DNA of 64,000 nucleotides from Datnioides undecimradiatus (Eukaryota > Chordata > Actinopteri > Lobotiformes > Datnioididae): assembly GCA_008933995.1 (NCBI GenBank), contig WARS01000030.1:1645001-1709000 (forward strand). Direction: 5' to 3'. Below, piece by piece: positions 51,186 through 62,941 of this stretch. The position numbers were made by a program, and so were the translations under genes. The notes beneath the pieces are model-generated. The model had not been told where the DNA came from and did no database searches. It saw only the letters and a list, made by a program, of their open reading frames with translations. The stretch's first letter is position 1. Each line of letters starts with the position of its first letter.

Positions 51186-54100
51186 CTGTAAGGGAGACAA
51201 ACACAGGTTAGAAAATGAAAAAGTCCTCCCAGACAAAATAATCACAGAGAACAGTTACGAATATTATCTTCATACAACTTTTTTCAGCAATGACTGACAA
51301 AATCATTTACATAACACATGCTTGTGGCAATAGATACTGAATAAAAAATAACTGTCAACATTATGGGATTTGCATTGAATGTACTCACCTGTTGGTATTA
51401 GGGTCTCTAACTGAAAATGTGTACAAATAACCTCCTGTTTTTGACCCAGTCACAGGGATCTTCATCTGCAAAACAATACAAATTCAAATTTAGCTGAACT
51501 AGTGTAGACAGACATTAGAGCTCTTACAGCATGATTGTATGCTATAGCCAGCAGTCATCTAACTCTCACACCAAATGACAGCAACTGACAAACAGTGGAG
51601 CTGGGCATTACCACTAATTTTTAAATGGATTCTAATTCATAAGGTCCCAATTTGATTTGATTCAATATTAGTTTGGTTATAATTATTTATGTAACAGTAT
51701 CAATTTCTCTATGTTATATTAAAGAGATTTTCAGTAATGGGGTTTATAGTACAAGGAACTCCATAACCTGTGATTTTATTAAAAATATTAATGTTAGATT
51801 AACAACTGAGTTGAAAAATTGCATTAATGAACTTTTTATTTAAATTTAATGGACTTTTTACTTTTGAATCAAATATAGTTTCAATGTTGCATCTTAAATT
51901 TTTCCTTAAGCCATTAACCAAGCTTGCTAAAATAACCTAAGCTATTAATAGCTTAAGAACCGAGCCAAGCCAGACTTGTTTCTGTTTCGCACTGCACAAA
52001 AATCACTAACACCTGCTCTTAAATGTGAAAGGGTACCATCACATCGACCTATTGGTCAAACAACTCAAACAACTGAAGTCGTGTTTCAGCAGAGATGTAA
52101 TCACCACATCTGGGTACAGATGGTAAAAACCTCTTTTCTGGAAAGATGCACGCACGACTGAGGTAACCAACAAGTGAAGTAAACAACTCCTTTCACTGTG
52201 CCCTGCTGTTCACAGACTCAAGTCATCTACAGCATGAAATCAGACCACTTTTGCTCAAAGAATCCAGAAACATAAGAAAAACTATTGCCTGACAATTACA
52301 ATGTTTGCAGCCCCCTACAACTATAATAAATCTGGGGAGCGGCAACTTTTTAAACATTAGAGAGTAGGCTTAAAACCTTGTTCTTTGTTAAAGCCCAATC
52401 TAGGACTGGCTTAGGCGAGCCCTTCATCCCTCTATTGTAAAAAAGAAGGAGAGATATCAATATTAGATATCAATAACCATCTAAAAAAGTACCTGTGCCA
52501 AGTGCTGATCTACACAGTTGTTTTTGTCAGTCAGATGGATGTTGTGGACCTTTAAAGGTGGGGCCCCCAGGCTTTCCATGGCAACTGGACATGCTTCCAA
52601 CTTTTGCAGAGCCAGTCTGTGGTACTCTGACTCAGAGAATTTCTCTAATTAGACAAAAAGATACAAAACTGTGTAAGCAGTTAGAAAGTTAACATTCAGA
52701 CTTCGTAATTCATAAAAAACAGCAAACAATCAGAAATTTGATTTTTTTTCCTTGTGTTTTCTCTTTTCAACCAAAAGGCTTAGAAACAGTTATTTAAAAC
52801 TATGGTTGTTATGACAATCTCTGTATTTTAACCTGGACCCTTATTTCCCATGTGTTGTTCCAATGGTTACTGGGATCAACACTTTCTGAAAGTGTTGCAA
52901 TAAAGGGTGGGTCGCACACCTGATAGGTGGTTTGATTCTCGGTTCCTTTGGTCTTCATGTCCAGCTGTCCTTGGGCAAGACACTGAATTCCAAATTGCTG
53001 TCCCATCAGAGTGTCAATGAATGTATGTATGTTATTTATCTACTGATGTATCTGTATCACCACAAACACCTCTATCATGATTGCATGTCTACTTGAAATG
53101 CTTTTACAAGTGACACACTCACACACAGTTATTTAAACAGAAACAGATCTAAAAGATCACAATCAGTATGTTGTTAGATGTATATTTCTGAACTATGACA
53201 GCAAAATGACACAATTAAGCTTTCATAGGCTGCCTTGGATGAGCACACGCTAAAGCTAGCTGTGCTGCAAATGGATCAAGCATCAGGTCTGCAGTGACCA
53301 TTATAAGTAGGATGACTACTGCCAGCCACAGAAGAGAATAAATCCTATACTGAAGCACAGCCTAAAGAAAAATGCTGTTCTAAGACTGAGAAACCTCTAA
53401 GACTGAGCAAACAGATTCCACCACCATTCTTGGTCAGAGTGTAGAATGTTAGTAGCTAAAGTTATTGTGATTAACCTGGCATCAGTAAACATAAAGTTTC
53501 ATAATGTTGCTGGACAATTCTAACAACATTTATCTGAGTCTGTTAGTGACAAAGACAAGGACTTTTAATGGTTTTACACTGAACTCTACATTAAAGTCCA
53601 GTTCAGTTGGGCTTACTCAATACTGGACCAATTTCAAGAATTTCTGTCTCAAGTAGTAATTCAGAAATATAAAACAGGGTCCAATTCTTTTTAATAATGG
53701 ATTCACTTTTTGTTGTTTTTTATGTTTTAGGACACACACAAGTACATTCATTCAATTCAATTCAGTTTTATTTATATAGGGCCAATTCACAGTCAGAGTC
53801 ATCTCAGGGCACTTAAACAGAGCAGGTCTAGACCACACATTAATGGTTAGGACTTATTTTCCCTGTAGATGCATATAAAGTGCATTAAAAATGGTCTGGG
53901 TCTTGGTGTGTGTCCAGGCATTAAGAAAAAAGACAAAATGCCCCATCCACCTTCTCGGTAACTTGACAAAGTGGTATTTGTCTTATCCAGCTAAGGCATC
54001 CAGCTACTTTTCTGTATCAGAGCCCATTTTATTTAGATAGCAAGTCATGATGTAATTGCTAATGAAAACAGGCACGTCTGCGGTGGATCTTTGAAAGGTG

Positions 54101-56846
54101 CTCCTTGGCAATATGAGAGTTTCATGGCCTTATCTGAAAATGTGTTCTCACATAGTAAACACATTGAAAGTTTTGCATTAGTAAAATAAGGAATAGATAA
54201 GGTGTTAGAAGAATAGGGGTGGTAGTGGTAGTGGGTTATCTCGTGCTATTCCAGGCAACTGAGACCTGGTAAATCCCCCTAATTATATAGTTAATGTCTC
54301 AACCACACTCCACTTTGACTTGCTCCTTCAATAACTTAGTTCATCATGAATATACGCATCTTCAGCTTATACTCCCACTCTACATCATTGCATTAAAAAA
54401 AACTTCAGCAACACTAGTAAACCTATCTAATGTATATGGTATATTTGACTCTTCTATTCTTGATGTGTATATTTAGTAGGGGTGGGACTCGATAAAAAAA
54501 TTAATCTAATTAATTAGAGCCGTTGTAATTAATTAATCTCGATTAATCGCATTTTAATCGCATAATATTTGCCCCAAAAAGCAACATTTTTTAATTTAAA
54601 TGGATTTTAGTGGACGACCGAATCAAATATTAGACACAGACATGAATATTGTAAACTCAAGCTCTTTTAATGTCTGGAAAAATGTATTTAATTGCATTTC
54701 AATTAAAAACAGTAGAAAAAGAAACAGAAAATATTCCTGGCCAAAACTGAACAGACCTAAAGTTAAAGTGCCATTTTAAGTACTTTAAGTACTTTTTCAG
54801 TACCGTATTGAATGTAAATGGTAAAAAAAAAACCCCAACAATTCAACATAAACTGCAATTTCTACTTCTTTCTTCTTCTGGTAAAACAACCAGAAATATA
54901 AATGGTCATTTGACAGGCTTAAATCTCCTTTAAACTCCAAGTACCCTTAGCACAAATTATTTTGTACATTAGGCTATAACAGTTTGATCAACATTTTAGT
55001 GCAAAAAATAACAAACCCATTGGCCTCACAATACCTCCATGCCTATTTCTTCTCCCTCTCTTTCAGTTAGTTGCTTAGACAAACTAACCTGTTCACATTT
55101 TCAGAGCTCAAGGCAGCTCTCTTTTTTGTTACTATGTGACCTGCAAGTGAGAACAGTCTCTCACATGGAACAGAAGGGGCTAATCAGATACTTTCTGTGC
55201 TCGCTGCAACATGCTTTGCATTTAGATGGTACCGTAGGGTTGAAGTGCTTCGGTGGTATGCAAACTCTTTGCACAATCTGCACAAAACCACGCTTTTACC
55301 AAGGCTTCCATCAGGTAGTAGTTGAAATTCCATCAGTCCTAGCAACGCGGTTTCATCCCATTCCTCCATTTTGGTAGCAGTTAGCTGAGCTCTGACGTGT
55401 GCATCAGCGTAATCCGTGTACCAGGAAATCAACGTTCCGCGTTGTTTGGAATGCAAACTGCGATTAAATGGTTACATTTTTTGTAATTAATTAATCGTAA
55501 TTAACGTAATTAAAGTCCCACCCCTAATATTTAGTGTTCCTGGTTAACTATAACATACCTGGATAACTTGCAACCTTGAAGTTCACTGGATGGAGTATGC
55601 ATGTACACACTAGTTTAACCAGTTGAGCAATCACTTTGTTGCACTGAATAGCAATAATCACCACATCTGTGCCCTGAACTGTTTTGAGAAGATGTATTGC
55701 TGAGCTTTTCTGACCCGTGGTGATGCCTTAGTGCTTTGGGCCCTGACCCAGTTGGTGCAAACAGAGTCTCTTAATATTTGGTCCTGGTTCAGTGAGGTTG
55801 GAACTGCACATCCTGGACTGCTGTATTTAAGGCAATGCAGGACAGGATTCCAAGGTTCTCCAGGTCAAATTGAGCAAGCACAGTTGGTAAGTTAAATGTA
55901 GCAGAAGACACTAGAGATTAAAGGAGTCAGGAATTGAACAGAATGAGCTAGCGTTGTTAAAAGCCTGAATGGTGGAGCCAGTGTTATCAAGGGAGAAGAA
56001 CCCCAAGTTCTAATTTTATTCCCGTGAGGCTGGTCTTACTTGGCAATGAAAGAACCCTGGTCTTGTGACAAAGAGGGAAAATGGCCATAGTACCACCAAT
56101 GTCAATTTTCTCTGATGATGCTGGTTAAGATCTGACAGCCGCTAAACAATTCATGCCCACCATTCTAAGGAACCAGTGGCTCACTGGGCACTGCCAAGAA
56201 TGTGGAGAGACATTAAAAAGGAGACTCTATTCTTGCCACTAATGTTACATTTAATAATTTACAGTGACACACATTACTTTGTTGTGCCAGAAAGCAAGAA
56301 TCACTGTGATGACAATGTTGCCTAAAGCAAAGCAAACAAAACACAAATAATGTTGTACTTATATAGTGCATTTCTAGTCATGTGACCACTCAAAGCGCTT
56401 TATACTACAAGTCACACCAAACCAAACTAAGGAAGGAAACTAAGGATTTCTAACGCATTCACACACCGATGGCGCAGCATCGGGGGCAATTTGGGGTTCA
56501 GCGTCTTGCCCAAGGACACTTCAGCACGCAGCCTGGAGGAGCCGGGAATTGAACCACCAATCCTTGGATAGGTGGACGACCCACTCTACCACTGAGCCAC
56601 AACATATGCATTAACAATTTTGTACTGCCTCTAAGCCTGCCAAATCTAAAGGTCAAAAAGCCACATTGAAAACTTCAAAAGTCCCGAATCAGTTTAGACA
56701 AGCCGCAAGTTACTCAAAAACTATATTCTAATAATTCAGCATAATCAAGGAAACAAAGTGAAGTGGAAGTAGATGGAGAATGGTAGTGCTTTTCTAACCC
56801 ACTGACCACCACCCACAGTGCTCAAAGAATTGGGGATTGTTAAAAT

Positions 56847-56901
<55 letters not shown>

Positions 56902-57005
56902 TTGTACTTACTCTGCTGTAGATAGTACATGGTGCCAACACCCGCACCAGTCAGCACAGTGGTGAAGATGGTGAGCTGCTGTAGGTGAGCAGTGGAAACC
57001 CTCAT
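51101..57005 (-). CDS. coa1: COA1-like cytochrome c oxidase assembly factor 1, 4 coding exons
   Basis: COA1 (MITRAC15) is a small protein of the mitochondrial inner membrane that helps early assembly of complexes IV and I. I placed four minus-strand exons, 56912-57005, 52493-52644, 51389-51465 and 51101-51185, totalling 408 nt (135 residues plus TAA), all with GT-AG borders and matching phase. Residues 10-28 form one membrane segment (LTIFTTVLTGAGVGTMYYLQ), followed by an intermembrane part with YHRLALQKLEACPVAMESLG, APPLKVHNIHLTDKNNCVDQ, MKIPVTGSKTGGYLY and RWSLKQAVLKIREGQ. The human protein is 146 residues with LGPPLNIHYLKL, LKIPVSGSKSEGLLYV and RWHLDEVFLELKDGQQIP at the same places. No single open frame reveals this gene, because the exons are 77-152 nt. 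Confidence 0.88.
51389..51465 (-). CDS. coa1: coa1 coding exon 3 (aa 83-107)
   Basis: The 77-nt exon encodes MKIPVTGSKTGGYLYTFSVR then DPNTN. This IPV-GSK-GGYLY block is the best conserved part of COA1. Acceptor is TTTTGCAG and donor is GTGAGT. Confidence 0.9.
52493..52644 (-). CDS. coa1: coa1 coding exon 2 (aa 32-82)
   Basis: The exon encodes KKFSESEYHRLALQKLEACP, then GAPPLKVHNIHLTD. I chose the TAATTAG acceptor before AGAAATTC because it restores the conserved Lys/Phe lead-in. A nearer CAG, 12 nt downstream, also keeps frame and could be an alternative site. Confidence 0.82.
52890..53045 (+). repeat. tRNA-derived SINE, plus strand
   Basis: TAGGTGGTTTGATTCTCGGT (B-box region) then TCCTTGGGCAAGACACTGAA and CCAAATTGCTG match the body of the 56349-56604 copy. 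The A-box end is decayed. It lies in coa1 intron 1. Confidence 0.65.
53750..53840 (-). repeat. Terminal part of an L2-like LINE
   Basis: The minus strand reads GTGTGGTCTAGACCTGCTCT, GCCCTGAGATGACTCTGACT and ends ATAAATAAAACTGAATTG. It is the third copy of this 3' end in the window. Confidence 0.8.
54477..55526 (-). mobile_element. hAT transposon, internally deleted, with BED finger remnant
   Basis: The 1050-bp element is bounded by inverted ends TAGGGGTGGGACT / AGTCCCACCCCTA and flanked by a perfect 8-bp target duplication ATATTTAG (54469-54476, 55527-55534), as in hAT elements. Subterminal AT-rich TTAATTAATC motifs mirror each other. A minus-strand frame at 55184-55456 carries a BED-type zinc finger. 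The catalytic region is gone. It lies in coa1 intron 1. Confidence 0.88.
55184..55456 (-). pseudogene. BED zinc finger of a hAT transposase, catalytic part missing
   Basis: The 90-residue frame contains VVLCRLCKEFAYHRSTSTLR followed by YHLNAKH, which fits the BED pattern C-x2-C...H-x4-H, and upstream EWDETALLGLMEFQLLPDGS. It reads like the N-terminal exon of a ZBED-type transposase whose RNase-H-like and dimerisation parts have been deleted. Confidence 0.7.
55540..56345 (-). other. coa1 intron 1, unassigned part
   Basis: No exon or repeat recognised. The rest of the long intron is described under its separate elements. Confidence 0.5.
56349..56604 (-). repeat. tRNA-derived SINE, best copy
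   Basis: Read on the minus strand it opens GTGGCTCAGTGGTAGAGTGG (A box), then GGTGGTTCAATTCCCGGCTC (B box), a conserved body CCTTGGGCAAGACGCTGAAC and CCCCAAATTGCCCCCGATG, and ends GCACTATATAAGTACAA. Length is about 255 bp. It is the reference copy for the three others here. Confidence 0.85.
56848..56899. repeat. (CA)n microsatellite
   Basis: About 26 CA units begin 13 bp inside the intron after coa1 coding exon 1. They read as GT on the gene strand. Confidence 0.95.
56912..57005 (-). CDS. coa1: coa1 coding exon 1 (aa 1-31), membrane anchor
   Basis: The exon encodes MRVSTAHLQQLTIFTTVLTG and on to YYLQQ. It is preceded by an acceptor (CTTACAG, exon from 57019), so the 5' UTR is spliced. The donor is GTAAGT, followed at once by a CA repeat in the intron. 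Confidence 0.88.
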
Positions 57006-57442
57006 TGTTGCTTACTTCCCTGTAAGACAGCAAACACACTGGTCTAGTCAACCTTCTAGAAAAAATGCATATAAAAATACTTTTCAACAGAGAAGAGAGG
57101 TATAGAATGGTGTTCATATGGAAAAAAGTGAAAATAAATTCATTCATTACTAACTAATGACATATTAAGTATTGCATGAGCAATTCATAGCAGGAGGAAC
57201 ACATTTGTATTCTAAATCAAGTCCAGTTGTTTTAAGAGCAGGAACAGTCATGTTTAAAATATTTCTGGTGTGTAGATGTATCATTAAAATACCACTTCTT
57301 TGCCTCTATGTCCAGGACAATGAGTCAGTCACTATGCAGCCCTTGGTCTTTCCCATCACCTGATGGCTGCATTTAAAATAACATACAAATACAGTAGTGT
57401 TATACATGACCTTTTCTGCTGGCTGTACAATGTTAGGATTGT

Positions 57443-58193
57443 GGGATGATATTTCGTGGCCCGCAAGACGATATGAAAGTTTAATGTTAATGCGGCCCGC
57501 GAGATTTTTTTATGAATGGCACTTTACCGCGTTGTGTGTGGAAGGTTCCTTTTTTGTGCAAGCAGAGAAACATGTCTCAACAACTGTGGAGGCGCCCGTG
57601 TAACATCGCATAGCCGTCATAGAAATACTACTTCTTACTGTCCCGCTTCGGAGTCAGGCTCCAGCTGCCAGCTGCCAGCTGCCGGCGGATAATAAACAGC
57701 CCGGTAGCAGTCGCCTTTTGTTGCGCTCGCTATCCCGGTACTTTCTTTTCATGATGTTCACGTCATAATGAAAGACATGAACATCGAGCACAAAAAAGAT
57801 TGCGATTGCTACCGAGCTGTTCATTATCCTCCGTGCTGTTGTTGCAGGAAGTAAAAGCGGAAATGACACGATGCGGAAGTGACGTTCTCCGTGCAGCAAG
57901 AAGTAGGCAAGAGAAGCCATGTTCAGAAAAACCATTCATGTTCTTCAATATTCCATTCATGTTCAGGACAGTTCATGTTCAGAAGAACCATTCATGTTCT
58001 TCAATATTCCATTCATTTTCAGGACAGTTCATGTTCAGAAGAACCCATTGAAGTTAAAAAACTGTTAGTAATGACGTTTGAGAAGATTAGATTTTTTTAA
58101 CAAAGCTTTTTTTTCTGGAATACATGATGCGGCCCAACTTTACCCAGACTCTGCCTCCTGCGGCCCCCAGGTAATTTGAGTTTGAGACCCCTG
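57443..58193 (-). mobile_element. hAT-like repeat with CAGGGGTCTCAAACTC end
   Basis: Read on the minus strand the right end is CAGGGGTCTCAAACTCAAAT, a hAT-type terminus, followed by GGGGGCCGCAGGAGGCAGAG. The left part has the GTGGCCCGC..GCGGCCCGCGAG motif common inside such repeats. No matching left terminus or 8-bp duplication was found, so the copy is probably truncated. It is more CpG-rich than its flanks. Confidence 0.45.
57927..58045. repeat. 56-bp tandem duplication
   Basis: The unit beginning AGAAAAACCATTCATGTTCT / AGAAGAACCATTCATGTTCT and ending ACAGTTCATGTTC occurs twice, with a partial third. It contains TTCATGTTC several times and is nested in the hAT-like repeat. Confidence 0.85.
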
Positions 58194-58760
58194 ATAGATG
58201 AAACGTATCGCAAAAGCGCGACTTTAGAGGGCACTATCAAGCCATTCTCCCAAGCATGCCCTGTCTCAGATATTACTTTGTTACTGACATGTCCAAGTTT
58301 CATGACTCCAGCATCCAAGCTTCCGGTGTCTCTTGTTTTATGGACATTGTGACTGTCAGTCTAATTTATCCAATTTAGTTTGCCACGAGCATGTCTAGTT
58401 GTTCACATCATCAAAATAAACTGTAGCATGCCCTTCCTCACCGTAAATGTCTTTTTTATTTTTATAGCTGTTCTTAACTAGTTTGTGAAAGGGAATATTG
58501 CTATTCTGCCATCAGCAGCAGGTTTCATTTGAACATTCCGTTGCTAGTAGCAACCTTTACAAGCACAGTTCTGCAGCAGTTGCTTGCGTTGAGCCACATC
58601 TGACTGGTTTGGCTATAATGATGGTACAAAGTTGTCTGTTCAAATCGGATTATGTGGGTGGTAGATATTTTAAAGCAGGGTTGTATGGCAGGAAACGTGA
58701 CAGCACTCCTAATTGCTGAAAATGTAAAATAAATAAAATAAACTACGAAAACATTCTCAC

Positions 58761-58860
58761 CTTGCTTCACACTGTTAAGACGTTTTGTTCCGTCCACATC
58801 CGTATACGTCACACAGACCGAGGCCAATAACGTTTGGCTACGCTGCATTAAATCCCCGGC
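58761..58860 (-). promoter_or_regulatory. Probable promoter and non-coding first exon of coa1
   Basis: A donor GCAAG/GTGAGAATG at 58761 on the minus strand pairs with the acceptor at 57019 in front of the coding start. Upstream lie GTGACGTATACGG (a CREB/ATF-like TGACGT) near 58805-58812 and an ATTGGCC (inverted CCAAT) near 58822-58828. Several CpGs cluster here. No TATA box was seen, which suits a housekeeping mitochondrial gene. Confidence 0.45.
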
Positions 58861-59100
58861 GTGTATCGTTCATGGTCAGGCAGGCGGCGTCTAAACTCAA
58901 AAACCGGCAACATTTTTCTATCATAAATGTTATGTCTTACTGCCCCCGTTTTGATGTACATCAAATATAGCATAGCATATCTCACTTACGTGTGAAAATT
59001 CAAATTTTAATGTTTATACTGAACTCTTCCTTTTCTAAAATATCATCTACAAAGACCAAAATAACAACTATGTAAAAATCAGCCTTGCTCTATCTATAAT

Positions 59101-59128
59101 GTAATGTAATATAATGTAATGTAATCTA
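59101..59128. repeat. (TAATG)n microsatellite
   Basis: Five imperfect TAATG/TAATA units. Confidence 0.8.
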
Positions 59129-59149
59129 GGGGGAAAATAAATTATCAGG

Positions 59150-59400
59150 AACACTTTAGATAATAAACAGTCTGCACACCCTGCCTGGCTAATACTTTGT
59201 CCTTTGCATTTATAACAGCAGCAAATCTTTGTAAATAGGTCTCTATTAACTTGGCAAATATAGACATTGGAAATTTAGCCATCAGTTTTTGTGCCAAAAT
59301 ATCTTGATATTTGGAGCTACTCATTATCCCTTCTATGCAGTGGCCTAGTGGTGTTTGGAGATGCGGGTGTATTGAAAATCTATAACCCAAAGGAAAAGAA
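59150..59400 (-). mobile_element. Tc1-like transposase relic, internally deleted
   Basis: The minus-strand frame at 59145-59459 reads IEGIMSSSKYQDILAQKLMA and then at once FPMSIFAKLIETYLQRFAAV, VINAKD. The first block is the Tc1 middle (EGIMNSTKYQDIL) and the second its C-terminus (C-KLVETYPKRLAAVI-AKG), so the stretch between, holding two catalytic acidic residues, has been deleted. No inverted repeats were found. Confidence 0.65.
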
Positions 59401-59479
59401 AAGAGAAAAAAGCCCTCCCATGTTAAATAACCATGACAACAATGTACATGTAGTGACACTCTTGCATATTTAGTTCATG

Positions 59480-61790
59480 CTGAAATTTTTTTTACGACTT
59501 ATTTAAATTATTGGTTATATTTTAAATTTCAATGAGTGTCATAGTGGTGGGAAATAATATTTTTTCTTTTTTTGGCAAAGGAAGGTCAAGTCCAGCTCTA
59601 CTCTACCACTTATTGGCCTGATATTCTTGCCCTAACCAATCATAATTAAACCTAAACTAAACCAAACAAATGAAAGTAAAAAAGACCTAATGAACCAAAC
59701 AAATGAACAAGGGAAAGGAAAAAAATGCCGTGAATGATGTACATTAGTGCATCAGTGTATCAAGTTGGATGTAGAAGTCTGTATACACAGTATGTATATG
59801 CTGTAAAACTAGGTATACCCTGCATTGAACTGCTCCTGCTTCTATGTTGACAAGAGCCCTTGACACTGCTAAAGAGAAGCAGCCTCAAAGCCTGATACCA
59901 CTACTGCCATACCTCACAGTCAGTTTGGTGTTCCATGGATGATGAGCTGTGTTTGCCTTGCTCCAAACACATCTTTTAGAATAAAGGCCAAAAAGTATGC
60001 AGACATATGCAATATTTTTAATGTTCCTAATAATTAACTTTTTTTCTGTTTGGAAGACCAAAAATAATTTCAAATTTCAAAAATTAACTTTAAATTAATG
60101 TTTTCAGATATCAACTAAATAATATCATAAATGATTAAAATGTTTGTAAAGCCCAAACAGTAACGTTAAAACGGTTAAAATGACATCAACAAAAGTTGGA
60201 CTGGAGTTTCTTTCATCTTTCTAATGGTACCATATAAGGTCATTAAATGCAACCCCAAAACAGTTAAACGTTTCATAAATCACATAACAGCTCAGGGGAT
60301 GTCTTACCTGGGATAAAGCTGTCAGGGCAACAGGGCTCTCTTAGGGTTACCTCGCTTCGCTAAGCATAACTTAGTTGATCCTGGATAACCAGTATCACAA
60401 AGCTGGTTAGCAACTAGATTCGTTCACTCTGTTTAGGCTAGAAAAGTTTATTCACCATTTTATAGCCAGTCCTTTTTCCACTGATGTGTATGGGAAAAAT
60501 GCTTTTCGGACCAATGTTGGACAACCAAAACTAATTCACCTTTTTTTTGGGGCTCATAATATTTATGTTAAAACTATTATTAATATGATGGAATGAAATG
60601 CACATCAAAAAGTTAAAATCATTTTAGACTGTTTCTGCTGTCAAACAAGAGCAGAGACCAGAGGGGACAAGAAGGGTGCTATGTTTTGATCATAACCCCC
60701 GTCTGTCTTGATCATAACCCCCGTCTGTCTTTTCCCTTTCCTTGTTTTCTTCTGATCCCAGGCCTGTCTCCCTCACATCTTGTCATATCTTGTCTGTGTG
60801 TGTGTGTGTGTAATGGTGTGGTTTTCCCTCAGGGCCTTGGCTCACAGCTCTGCTCAGCACACACCTGTTATCAATAAACCCTGCATTGTGTTGGTGTCTT
60901 GGTGTGGGCTCCTGGCTCTGCACAGCAAACACTTGTCCCTTACAGGCTGCACGTTCACCTTCTTCTATCATCTCATCAACATACAGTATACCTACCATGG
61001 CTCTTCACAGACTCCCCATTAAATTGCTGTTTCACCTCTGTAGCTCACCATTCACCTGCCAGACCTCCTCTTCTACTACTCACCAGCCACCTTTAAACCT
61101 CAAAGTTTTTCCTGACAGCCATATTTCCCTGAACGTGATTGGTCATACCAGCTGTCATTCCTCTCCACTATCGCTCACTATTCTCCATCTTCATTCTTAC
61201 GTCAACTAAGTTTTACAATAAGCAAAACTCTTTACAGGGTTCAGTTAGTGCATGTGGGTCTGCACTGTGTTTGCAGCAAAAGATAGTTAATGACTGATGA
61301 GGTCTTTCTTGACTGAAATGCTGCATTTATAAATATGGGGGCTAAATAACAATGTGAGGATCTTTTTGTAATGAAAGTTTTTATGTCCAACTACCATCAC
61401 GAAGTTGCTTGTGTTATTCTGAGCACCAGTGACAGAATAGAAGAATAAAAGACACTGTCAACAATCCTTTTGGGATTAAAAAAACCCCTCTATTTTTCTT
61501 TCTTGGTCTCTCTTTTACATGAAAGGCCATCTCTAGAGCCAGAGCTACTAAAGAAACATGGCAGTGCAAAAAACATCATGATAGCAGGTCTTACCCTGTG
61601 TAGATTTAAACGGTTTATGGAGATAATGAAAACACAACAATTTATAGTTACGTGTGATTATAAAACTAATAAAAACATAATATGTTTGATTATGATTATG
61701 TTCCTGTCAGGCTTAACCTGAACTCAAATGTGCTCTGGGGATAGATTAGCCAGACAGAATGGTTACTGTTATGCTCCCACGGTGGGGTCT
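59480..61790. other. Intergenic upstream of coa1
   Basis: No gene was recognised. It contains a 22-bp tandem duplication (60688-60731), a short GT run (60797-60812) and a pyrimidine-rich stretch at 60730-61200. A CAG/GTAAGAC donor-like site on the minus strand near 60305-60312 has no supporting exon. Confidence 0.5.
60688..60731. repeat. 22-bp tandem duplication
   Basis: TGATCATAACCCCCGTCTGT plus CT occurs twice head to tail with no difference seen, so it is recent. Confidence 0.9.
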
Positions 61791-61835
61791 TTCTGTTGAT
61801 CTGTTCTCCTCTTTTCTCTCTCTAGGTTCACTTGT

Positions 61836-61908
61836 TAATCAATTCCAGCAGGAGAGCTGATATGGAATATGGTGTGATGGATCCAGTGCCTGTGCAGGAT
61901 TCCTTGGG
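61836..61908 (+). other. Candidate short exon, unsupported
   Basis: A pyrimidine-rich acceptor (CTTTTCTCTCTCTAG) precedes GTTCACTTGT, an ATG opens MEYGVMDPVPVQDSLG, and GTAAGAG follows as a donor. I do not recognise the peptide and found no companion exons, so this may be chance. Confidence 0.2.
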
Positions 61909-62941
61909 TGGTAAGAGTTCTCTTTTTGTGATGGAGGGTTTGTCTGTTCTTTCTGTTGTTGTAAGCAGAGCAGGCTGTTCTTTTGTTGAAGTCATTTAAA
62001 CTGTTTTTAAACAAATTCATAATTTCTATTAAAATGTAGGTTTTCCTCTTCTTTTACCCCAGTTTTTATTCTCCCTGCATCCACTGTTTCCGTTACCATG
62101 GTGATTTGACCTTGGCATCATACTGACCATAGTGACAGCTGGGCAACCCACTAATGTCTCTTTGTTATGCAGGAATGGAGGGCTGAGGGTGATTCCCTCA
62201 AATCGGTAGCCTAAACATGCAAAAAATATATAATTCTTATTCAAGGGATAATGTCAGCAGGGAAGTATTGTTTATTTTTCCAGAACACATATTTTTATAC
62301 TCTTTTCTCAGAACCCTGTATCCATTATGTTATTTGTCAGACTAAGTGACTAGAGCATTCCTCTTCAATAGCTCCTTTAAGTCTCAACTTTGAGTTAAAT
62401 GACCATCAGAACCCTCAGAACTGTGCTTCCCATTGGCTCTTAAAACTTCAGCATCTTTTGAAAAAACAAGAGAGGGCGGTTTCATCCATATTATCTACAC
62501 CTTACAGCCCAGATAACTGAATGGGTGTATCTCAGACTTATTTTGAATTTAGTAGCTACTGGGTTGCCCATTGAGTAAGACATCAACATCGTCATCTCCT
62601 GAAATAAACAGACTCACTATTGTAATATAGACAGATGTTCATAAATGAACTAACGTTGTTACCTGTAGCTCTGTTTATCCTGCTATGGTGATTATATGGA
62701 AAATCACTTTTTTGAAGCAATATTGCACAAGTTTAAAGATCATAACTTAATTTTCTCTTACCTTAATTTTTAGGTTCTTCATTCTTCATATATGTTAACC
62801 ACTATCAGAGTAATGACACAGACACAAACAGCTAGTGTTGGAGATGATGGTGCCAATAATGTTCAGTCAAAACAGGCAGTTTTTTGTTTAGATTTTAAAC
62901 TTTCTTGTAGTTATTTCATGTTGAAATGAAAGGTTATTTAA

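Noticed and set aside
60840-60935. ATCAATAAACCCTGCATTG...GGTGTGGGCTCCTGG resembling the end of an LTR
   Set aside because: There is a polyadenylation-like AATAAA, but no second repeat, target duplication or coding sequence supports an element.
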